From Methylococcaceae bacterium (GTDB lineage Bacteria > Pseudomonadota > Gammaproteobacteria > Methylococcales > Methylococcaceae): a stretch of 32,444 bases of DNA. The notes beneath the pieces are model-generated. The model was not told where the DNA came from. It made no database searches and saw only the letters and a program-made list of their open reading frames with translations. The DNA lies in NCBI GenBank assembly GCA_004299145.1, contig SCQD01000255.1, positions 1 to 32,444 of the forward strand, given 5' to 3'. A program made the position numbers and the translations under genes. Numbering within the stretch: position 1 is the stretch's first letter; each line of letters begins with the position of its first letter. Positions 26,211 through 32,444 of this stretch are shown here, piece after piece.

Positions 26211-27713
26211 TCAGGCGTCCCCGCCTTCGGCAAGCGGTAACCGTAGCGTAAATGTGCTGCTGACGCCCAACTCGCTGCTGACGTTGAGCGCGCCGCCCAT
26301 GAGTTCAATGTAGCGCAAGGTCACCGCCAGGCCGATGCTGTCTTCGGTTTCCCATTTATCTCCGTCGAAGCGCTCGAAAGGCAGGAACAAACGTTCCATT
26401 TGCTGTGGCGAGATGCCGGGGCCCTGGTCGCTGATCGCCAGATACGCTTGCCCGTCGTAAGCCGAACAGCAAACAGTCAGCCGTCCCTGGTCGTTGTTGT
26501 ATTTGATGCCGTTGGACAGCAGCTTCAGCAAGCACTTCTTCAGCACACCATGGTTGGCCAGCACGCTGACGTCGGCACAATCTTCCAGTTCGGCATGAAT
26601 GGCGACGCCATGCGTATTCGCCAGTGATTCCATCAGGTTCAGGGCTTCGGTCAGCATTTCACTCAAGCGCAGGGGTTCCAGGGACAAATGTGTCTCGCAG
26701 GATTCCAGTTGAGAAAGCTCCAGCACTTCATTGATCATTTTCAACAGTTGCTGACCGGAGTTGACGATAATGTCGATGTTTTCCTGTTGCGATTCCGTCA
26801 TCGGTTCTTCGGGATCGTACATGAGTTGAGCAAAACCGAGGATGGCGTTCAGCGGGGTGCGCAGTTCATGGCTCATGCGCGACAGGAACAGCGATTTGCC
26901 GCGGCTGACGGCTTCCGCGTGCTCTTTGGCCTGGCGCAAGGCATCCGCCGCTTTGCGTTCCGTGACGTCGATAATGGAGCCCACATAGCCGCGCATGGTC
27001 CCCTGGGAGTCGGTTTCCGCCTGCGCCTGACTGAGCGCCCAGATCACGGAGCCGTCGGGATGGAGAAAGCGGTGCTCCGAGGCGAAGGCCAGCCTAACCG
27101 CCGTGGCCCGTGTCCATTCCAGGATCACGCGCTCCCGGTCATCGGGATGAAGAGAACTCGACCAGTCCTGGTTTAAAGCGGCCTCCCGGCCCAGTCCGAT
27201 GATATGGCAACAGCGGTCGTTGACGTAAATGCATTTTCCCGTGGCATCGGTGCGGTAAATGCCCACCAGCGCAAACTCAGCCAGCGTGCGGAACAGGGCT
27301 TCGCTCTGCGCCAATGCCGTTTCCGCCTGTTTGCGCCGCAGGAGGTTGCGCACCTGGGCCAGCAGAACTCTGGTCATTACCGGCTTGACGAGGTAGCCGT
27401 CCGCGCCCAGTTCCAGCCCGTCGAGCTGTTTTTGCTCGGAGGCATCGGCGCTGACAAAAATGACGGGAATATCGCGGGTTCGCGGGTTTTCGCGCAAGCG
27501 CCGCAGCACTTCAATCCCGTCCATGCCCGGCATCATGACGTCCAACAGAATCAGTTGCGGTTGATCTTCCAACACTGCCAGCTCCAGGGCCGCTGCACCG
27601 CTGGTCGCCATTTTGATCTCGTAATCCGCTTTTAACGCCGATGCCAGCACGTGCAGATTGGCGGGTATGTCGTCGACCAGCAGGATCAGGGGTTTTTCGT
27701 TGGGTATATTCAT
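26211..27713 (-). CDS. REC-PAS-histidine kinase
   Basis: A 500-residue cytoplasmic protein: receiver 8-122 (phospho-acceptor D58 in LILLDVMMPGMDG, K110), PAS about 133-253 (NDRCCHIIGLG, ending IDVTERK), HisKA with H282 in SRMSHELRTPLNAILGF, and HATPase with N-box KLLSNGIKYN, G1 DQGPGI and F-box FLPFERF. The G2 box is degenerate: EDSIGLAVT instead of E-GTGIGLAVT, so ATP-lid function may be altered. A receiver at the N-terminus suggests that it is itself controlled by an upstream kinase. Its receiver is about 80% identical to that of the REC-PAS-GGDEF-EAL protein, so they probably share an input or arose by duplication. Confidence 0.92.
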   Translation of the reverse strand: MNIPNEKPLILLVDDIPANLHVLASALKADYEIKMATSGAAALELAVLEDQPQLILLDVMMPGMDGIEVLRRLRENPRTRDIPVIFVSADASEQKQLDGLELGADGYLVKPVMTRVLLAQVRNLLRRKQAETALAQSEALFRTLAEFALVGIYRTDATGKCIYVNDRCCHIIGLGREAALNQDWSSSLHPDDRERVILEWTRATAVRLAFASEHRFLHPDGSVIWALSQAQAETDSQGTMRGYVGSIIDVTERKAADALRQAKEHAEAVSRGKSLFLSRMSHELRTPLNAILGFAQLMYDPEEPMTESQQENIDIIVNSGQQLLKMINEVLELSQLESCETHLSLEPLRLSEMLTEALNLMESLANTHGVAIHAELEDCADVSVLANHGVLKKCLLKLLSNGIKYNNDQGRLTVCCSAYDGQAYLAISDQGPGISPQQMERLFLPFERFDGDKWETEDSIGLAVTLRYIELMGGALNVSSELGVSSTFTLRLPLAEGGDA

Positions 27714-27740
27714 AAGGGGTCTCTGACGTTATGCCTCTTA

Positions 27741-27785
27741 CTCGTTCCCAAGCTCCTGCTTGGGAACGCCGCTCTGGAAGCTTCC
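27741..27785. repeat. Dispersed palindromic repeat (TTCCCAAGC family)
   Basis: CTCGTTCCCAAGCTC followed by CTGCTTGGGAACGCC and CTCTGGAAGCTT. The TTCCCAAGC/GCTTGGGAA arms form a hairpin. The same order of blocks occurs, more degraded, near 4303-4360, and the hairpin core again at 4422-4449. It lies between the HEPN remnant and the REC-PAS kinase start. Confidence 0.6.
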
Positions 27786-27830
27786 GGCCTCAGGGCTTGA
27801 GATTGCCCGACAGGTTGGGTTTGGCGGGGT

Positions 27831-28231
27831 TCAACCCCCATCCTGCCCGGAGAACTCCGCTTGCACTGCCAAAAAAAACTGTTGTGCCTGCGCCACTGCC
27901 CAGGCAGCCCTGGCAGGGCTGATTTCATCCCCCGTGTAATCCGCGAGCCGTCTCATGTGTTCAACTTCATTCAACGCCCGCCCGAACTCGGTTTGCATCC
28001 GTCCGGTTTTGACCACGTATAAACCAAATGCGCCGATCAGCCCGCTGTGGGTCTTGGTCTGGACGGAAGTGACGGGGCATCAACGCCTAACAGGGCCGCA
28101 TGAGCAGCATCAAACATCGCGTAATAAGCGCGATTGCATGCCCCTTCGATATCTTCGTCAACCAACAACAGTTTGGCGGATGCCAAAGCCCTGGCTGCTT
28201 TATCCAGATATATTTGCGGCGTCAGAGCCAT
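27831..28231 (-). pseudogene. HEPN-domain toxin, frameshifted
   Basis: The N-terminal part MALTPQIYLDKAARALASAK, then GACNRAYYAMFDAAHAALL, is a typical HEPN protein of the MNT-HEPN pair. After GVDAPS the frame runs into an early stop. The continuation VQTKTHSGLIGAFGLYVVKT, GRALNEVEH and RLADYTGDEISPARAAWAVAQA sits in the next frame. A single missing base near 28066 explains this: the span is 401 bases, and one added base gives a 133-residue HEPN of standard size. The candidate ribonuclease motif R-x6-H (RALNEVEH) lies after the break. It overlaps the MNT gene by ten bases. A sequencing or assembly error is the main alternative. Confidence 0.75.
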
Positions 28232-28569
28232 ACCCCCTCGCGACGAATATTTTCTATCAGAGCGGGATTATTGAATTGCTCCGGGTGTTCCCACTCTGTT
28301 TCCCAAAGAGGAAGCGCCTCAATCAACACACCGGTTTCCAACAAAACATCGAATGCAATACCCGCCATGTCCAGCGCAGCATCCAGGCGTTGCCCCGGCG
28401 GCCCGCGTAAAAGGACGGCAATATCCAGATCGCTATCGGCGCGAAAAGTGCCTCGTGCCCGGCTGCCAAAAAGAATGGCACGGCTCAGGGGGTAACGTGC
28501 CGAAACGCGGCCAAGAAATGCAATGGCGGCATTTTTGGTTTCGGCGCAGGTATCGGCTTGGGTTTTCAT
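28222..28569 (-). CDS. MNT-type nucleotidyltransferase (antitoxin of MNT-HEPN pair)
   Basis: A 115-residue minimal nucleotidyltransferase with the Polβ-like active site AILFGSRARGTFRADSDLDIAVLL: the GS motif and the DxD pair (SDLD) are intact, and FDVLLE supplies the third acidic residue region. In studied MNT-HEPN systems this protein modifies the HEPN toxin with nucleotides and silences it. GGAGTG before the ATG lies within the end of the upstream hybrid-kinase gene, seven bases away, so it may be read from that transcript. Its partner here is frameshifted. Confidence 0.85.
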   Translation of the reverse strand: MKTQADTCAETKNAAIAFLGRVSARYPLSRAILFGSRARGTFRADSDLDIAVLLRGPPGQRLDAALDMAGIAFDVLLETGVLIEALPLWETEWEHPEQFNNPALIENIRREGVWL

Positions 28570-28576
28570 CAGTGGT

Positions 28577-31500
28577 TCACTCCTGCTCCAAGGTAGCCGT
28601 AATTTGGGCGATGCACAGCAGCGCCCCGTCGTGGTCGATCTGGTCGATTTGATGCAGCAAACGGGCCAGCGGTGCTCCCGGCAGATCGGTTTGCGTCAGA
28701 CGCTGCAAGGCTTGCATCAATTCATCGGGAACCAGCTTGCGCTGCTGAAGAAAAGGCGTCAACTCAGCGAGCAATGGCTGGATGGTTTGCCGGTCGATGG
28801 CGGCTTCCTCGGATGCCTGCATGGGATGAACGTGGCGGCGGATGGCGGAAACGGCGGTTTCCATGATGGCGTTGAAGGCCTGATGGGATGGGCGCTGTCC
28901 GCCGGCTTTGATTTCCTGCTCCAGTTGGCCGGCAACCAGTGCCAGCGTGGCGGCGCCCAGATTATTCGCGACGCCTTTGAGCGTGTGCAGCAAGGCAACC
29001 GCCTGCTCGGTATGGCCCTGGGCGAGCAGCGTTGCCAATTGCGTGGTCATGGCCGCTTGCTCTTCGGCAAAATTGAGTAGCAGGCGGGTCAGTAAATGTC
29101 TGTCGCCACCCAGGCGGCGCAAGGCTATGGGCAGATCAAAGCCGGGCAGGTTATATGGCAAGCTTGCAGAATCCACGGGGCCGGCGGTTTGTGCCGGTTC
29201 TTCGATGCTGCGCGCTTGAACTTTTAGAAAATCAGCGGGCAACCATTTTTTCAGGACATTGAGTAGTTCGCCAGGGTCGATGGGCTTGGCGAGAAAGTCC
29301 ACCATGCCTACCGCATAACAGCGCTCCTGGTCTTCCTGCATGACTGCCGCCGTCATGGCGATAATGGGCAATTGTTGTCCTTGTGGTAATTCACGGATGC
29401 AACGGGCTGCTTCAAAGCCATCCATGACGGGCATGTGCAAATCCATCAACACGGCGTCGAAATGCTGATGTTGAACTTGCGCCAGCGCTTCGCCGCCGTG
29501 GTTGGCGAGCGTCACTAACAAGCCGTGCATTTTCAGGATCGAGGCGGCCACTTCCTGGTTGATGGCGTTGTCTTCCACCAGCAGGATGTGGGCGCCGTCA
29601 AAGCGCAGCATGAGCGCCGGATTTGCTTTTCCGGTCGGGTCCAGCTTGCCGGGCGCTTTTGGGCTGCTGAACCGGGTCAGGATATCGAACAGGGTCGAAG
29701 GTATCACCGGCTTGGTCAATATTGCGTCAAGGCGGGTCGTTCCGGCTTGAGACAGCAGTTCTTCCTCCTGATAGGCGGTGATCATGACCACGTGCGGCGG
29801 ATAGGCAAGCCGTCCGGCTGTCACTTCGTATTCCAGCTTGCGTACCACTTCCAGGCCGTTCATTTGCGGCATGCACCAGTCCAGCAGGACGACGTCGAAC
29901 GGATGCTGGCCGCGCTGGGCTTCTTCGATGCATGCCAGCGCTGCTTCGCCGGAGGCCGCGGTATGAGGCTCCAGCCCCCAGTTTTCCAACAGCCGCTTGA
30001 GAAACAGGCGCGCACTGCCGTAATCGTCCACCACCAGCACTTTGAGATGGCCCAGTTGCTGTGAGTCGCGGCGGGAGACGGCGGTCGGCACCAGTCCGGC
30101 CTCAATGCCGAAGCTGAAGGTGGACCCCCTGCCTTTCACGCTGTCGACGACGATTTTGCCTCCCATCAGACCCACCAGTTTTTGGGAAATGGCCAACCCC
30201 AACCCCGTGCCGCCGTGCTTGCGGGTAATCGTGCCGTCCGCCTGGGCAAAAGGCTGGAACAACAGCTCGGCCTGTTCTTTGGACAGGCCGATGCCGGTAT
30301 CGCGCACGGCAAAACACAAGGAAATCAGCCCTGCTTTCTCGGGGAGAGGATCGTCATCCGCCCGGCATACGTCCACGTCGATGGAAATTTCGCCCCGCTC
30401 GGTGAATTTGATGGCATTGCTGACCAGGTTGTTGAGCACCTGGGTCAGCCTCAGTCCATCGCCGATCACTTCCATGGGGACCTGGGGGCCGATGTTCAAA
30501 AACAGCTCCAATCCCTTGCTCTCGATCTGCATGCCGAACAGGTCGGCGACGTTGCGCAGCAGCGCTTCCACCCGCATGGGCAGGTGTTCCAGCTCCAGGC
30601 GATTGGCCTCGATTTTGGAGTAGTCCAGAATGTCGTTGAGGATGTTCAGCAAGGCTTTGGACGAGGCGTAGATTTTTTTGAGGGCATCCTTTTGCTGCGG
30701 CAGCAGCGGGGTGTCCAATACCAGGTAAATCAGCCCCAGGATGGCATTCAAGGGCGTGCGGATTTCATGGCTCATATTGGCCAGGAATTCAGATTTGGCG
30801 CGGTTGGCGACGCTGGCGGTCTGTGTTGCCCTGATCAGGTCCAGCTCGATTTGTTTTTGCTGGGTGATGTCTTGAAAGGCCCCGACCAGCGACACGATTT
30901 TGCCGTGCTGGAACACGGCGGAGCCCTGTGCTCTTACCCACAGCGGATTGCCTTTGGCGGTGATAAAAGGTAATTCGAGGTCCCATGGCACACCATCGCT
31001 CATGGCTGTCTGCACGGCATTGCGAATCACGGATTGTGCTTCGGGCGCATAAAAGGCTATGGCTTGTTCCAGCGTCGGCCGGGTGGCCGGGTCGACCTCG
31101 TGAATGCGGTAAATTTCATCCGACCAATAGAGTTCCAGGCCGGGCAGGCTCAACTCCCAGGCGCCAACTTTGGCCAATTGGCCCATGTGGTGCAACAGTT
31201 CATTGCTGCGCGCAAAGTGTTTTTCCACCCGCTGGCGTTCGGTGATGTCGCGCATGGCGCTGGCGAAAAGAAAGCCTTGTGCCGTGGGAATCGGGCTTAA
31301 GCTGATTTCCACGTCGATGAAACTGCCGTCTTTACATTGCGCCAGTACCGCTGATCCCATCAAGCGCGGCGTCGGCGCCGCGGTATATTGAATGCGCTCC
31401 GCCGCATGTTCCGTACGCATCAGTTCCGGCACCAGCAGTTCGACGGTCTGGCCGATGAGTTCATCGGCTGCATAGCCCAACAAGCATTCGGTCTGCTGAT

Positions 31501-32444
31501 TGACCATGACGATCGCACCTTGCTCATCGCTGATGATCATGGCGTCCGGCGCCGCGTTGAAAATGGCGAACTGGCGCGCTTCGCTGGCTTGTAATTCGGC
31601 GGTGCGCTCAAACACCTGCTGTTCCAGGGGGCGGACGATTTTCCGGCTGAACCTGAATGCAGCGATGATTGCCAGCGCACAGAACAATAACGCGGCGCTC
31701 AGCGTTTTCCAGCGCAACGCTTGCAAACCGGCAAAAGCCTCGGCCTGGTCGATGTGCGCCATGATGCAACCGCCGCCTATCTCCGGGATAAAGCGGAACC
31801 CGTGAATGATGGGAACGTCGCGGTAGTCCAGATCCAGCGTTTCCCCATCCCCATACTCAAGACAGCGGCGCATAGGCCGGGCGGAGATAGGGTTGGTTAT
31901 TCCTTGCGTGGAAGGGTATCTGGACGGGGTGACAAAAAAACCGCCGTTGTCGGCCAGAAAAACTTCCCCCGATGATCCAAGTTGCGGCGATGACGCGAAT
32001 ATCTCATTGATGAGTTTGATGGGGTAAGTGATGGTCAACTGAGTCCCGCTGGACGGGTCGGTTACCGCAATGTAATAAAAAAAACGCCTGTCGCCGCCGG
32101 CATGGCGTGGGGGGATACCGGCCAGCTGTTCCTGTCGAAACGGCGCTGTTCCGATAAGGCGAATGGCGGCATGGCCGACCGAGATATTCCTGCCCGCATC
32201 GGGCAGGCGCAGGTTGGCGCCGAGCGCGAGTTCGTTTTCCACAAACATTTGCAAAGCATGCTGGATGCAATCATCCAGGGTTGCCTGGTGGTCCGCGGAA
32301 CAGTGTTTGTTGATGTTGGCGGCGAACTGTGCGGCGCGTCTGTGGGCCCTGCCGAGCATAAACCGCAATTGATCGTGCCTGATGCCGGCGATCTGGCCGA
32401 CCGCCCTGATGCTGGACGTTTTTATATTGTCGTAGACGTGGCTA
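28577..32444 (-). CDS. Hybrid sensor histidine kinase with two receivers and HPt (5' end outside window)
   Basis: An unorthodox BarA/EvgS-type phosphorelay kinase, at least 1288 residues. The frame is open to the window edge (…YDNIKTSSIRAVGQIAGIRH…), so the first part is missing. Visible in order: a periplasmic Cache-like sensor (ITYPIKLINEIF, GEVFLADNGGFFVTPSRYPS), a transmembrane helix (LSAALLFCALAIIAAF, near 31.7 kb), two PAS domains (ending DITERQ and DITQQK), HisKA with His in MSHEIRTPLNAILG (near 30,768), HATPase with NLVSNAIKF, DTGIGL and GGTGLGLAI, receiver 1 (VVLLDWCMPQMNG, TKPV), receiver 2 (LVEDNAINQEV, VLMDLHMPVMDG, AKPID) and a C-terminal HPt (LLHTLKGVANNLGA). All phosphorelay residues are present. 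The final partner regulator is unknown. Confidence 0.93.
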   Translation of the reverse strand, partial: SHVYDNIKTSSIRAVGQIAGIRHDQLRFMLGRAHRRAAQFAANINKHCSADHQATLDDCIQHALQMFVENELALGANLRLPDAGRNISVGHAAIRLIGTAPFRQEQLAGIPPRHAGGDRRFFYYIAVTDPSSGTQLTITYPIKLINEIFASSPQLGSSGEVFLADNGGFFVTPSRYPSTQGITNPISARPMRRCLEYGDGETLDLDYRDVPIIHGFRFIPEIGGGCIMAHIDQAEAFAGLQALRWKTLSAALLFCALAIIAAFRFSRKIVRPLEQQVFERTAELQASEARQFAIFNAAPDAMIISDEQGAIVMVNQQTECLLGYAADELIGQTVELLVPELMRTEHAAERIQYTAAPTPRLMGSAVLAQCKDGSFIDVEISLSPIPTAQGFLFASAMRDITERQRVEKHFARSNELLHHMGQLAKVGAWELSLPGLELYWSDEIYRIHEVDPATRPTLEQAIAFYAPEAQSVIRNAVQTAMSDGVPWDLELPFITAKGNPLWVRAQGSAVFQHGKIVSLVGAFQDITQQKQIELDLIRATQTASVANRAKSEFLANMSHEIRTPLNAILGLIYLVLDTPLLPQQKDALKKIYASSKALLNILNDILDYSKIEANRLELEHLPMRVEALLRNVADLFGMQIESKGLELFLNIGPQVPMEVIGDGLRLTQVLNNLVSNAIKFTERGEISIDVDVCRADDDPLPEKAGLISLCFAVRDTGIGLSKEQAELLFQPFAQADGTITRKHGGTGLGLAISQKLVGLMGGKIVVDSVKGRGSTFSFGIEAGLVPTAVSRRDSQQLGHLKVLVVDDYGSARLFLKRLLENWGLEPHTAASGEAALACIEEAQRGQHPFDVVLLDWCMPQMNGLEVVRKLEYEVTAGRLAYPPHVVMITAYQEEELLSQAGTTRLDAILTKPVIPSTLFDILTRFSSPKAPGKLDPTGKANPALMLRFDGAHILLVEDNAINQEVAASILKMHGLLVTLANHGGEALAQVQHQHFDAVLMDLHMPVMDGFEAARCIRELPQGQQLPIIAMTAAVMQEDQERCYAVGMVDFLAKPIDPGELLNVLKKWLPADFLKVQARSIEEPAQTAGPVDSASLPYNLPGFDLPIALRRLGGDRHLLTRLLLNFAEEQAAMTTQLATLLAQGHTEQAVALLHTLKGVANNLGAATLALVAGQLEQEIKAGGQRPSHQAFNAIMETAVSAIRRHVHPMQASEEAAIDRQTIQPLLAELTPFLQQRKLVPDELMQALQRLTQTDLPGAPLARLLHQIDQIDHDGALLCIAQITATLEQE

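Noticed and set aside
25964-26308. Minus-strand frame with an HHEGHEDHEDHEEK-like run
   Set aside because: The His/Glu/Asp run comes from the CTTCGTGAT tandem repeat and the frame overlaps the end of the REC-PAS kinase gene; it is repeat DNA.

Overview
The window is about 32.4 kb of gene-dense, GC-rich bacterial chromosome. BamD, σ28-driven flagellar genes, Slt-type murein hydrolase, BPSS1780-like membrane protein and DUF411 protein all point to a flagellated Gram-negative pseudomonadote. Gammaproteobacteria is most likely, and a Methylococcales-type methylotroph is a guess that cannot be proved from this sequence alone.

Layout. (1) 1-4.2 kb, minus strand: the front of a type I-C CRISPR-Cas operon, cas3-cas5-cas7-cas4. 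The cas8c gene that normally sits between cas5 and cas7 is absent, and cas7 has lost its 5' end at the same junction. The operon runs off the left edge after the first ~42 codons of cas4; no CRISPR array is visible here. A perfect 24-bp palindrome lies upstream of cas3. (2) 4.5-6.6 kb, minus: a PilZ protein, a PfkB sugar kinase and the outer-membrane assembly lipoprotein BamD. (3) 6.7-9.3 kb, plus: YjbQ-type protein, DUF411 metal-binding protein, glucokinase and protein-L-isoaspartate methyltransferase. (4) 9.3-11.8 kb, minus: a two-gene unit made of a SerC-like aminotransferase and a TPR/ATP-grasp protein of unknown product. (5) 12.0-16.8 kb, plus: filament genes fliC-flaG-fliD-fliS-fliT-fliT behind a clear σ28 promoter, with fliT duplicated in tandem. 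(6) 16.8-19.9 kb: cobalamin genes cobQ (minus) and, divergently, cobU-cobT (plus), followed closely by the lytic transglycosylase slt. (7) 22-32.4 kb, minus: a BPSS1780-like membrane protein, a small coiled-coil protein, a REC-PAS-GGDEF-EAL protein, a VapB-type antitoxin with a truncated VapC, a REC-PAS-histidine kinase, an MNT nucleotidyltransferase with a frameshifted HEPN partner, and a large hybrid kinase (sensor-TM-PAS-PAS-HisKA-HATPase-REC-REC-HPt) cut by the right edge.

Two themes stand out. One is surface and motility signalling: filament genes, a PilZ protein, a bifunctional-looking GGDEF/EAL protein and two multidomain kinases, two of which share almost the same receiver domain. The other is decay of defence and toxin loci: the Cas effector operon, the VapC toxin and the HEPN toxin are each damaged in their effector part while their partner genes stay open. 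Dispersed palindromic repeats lie around several of these sites.
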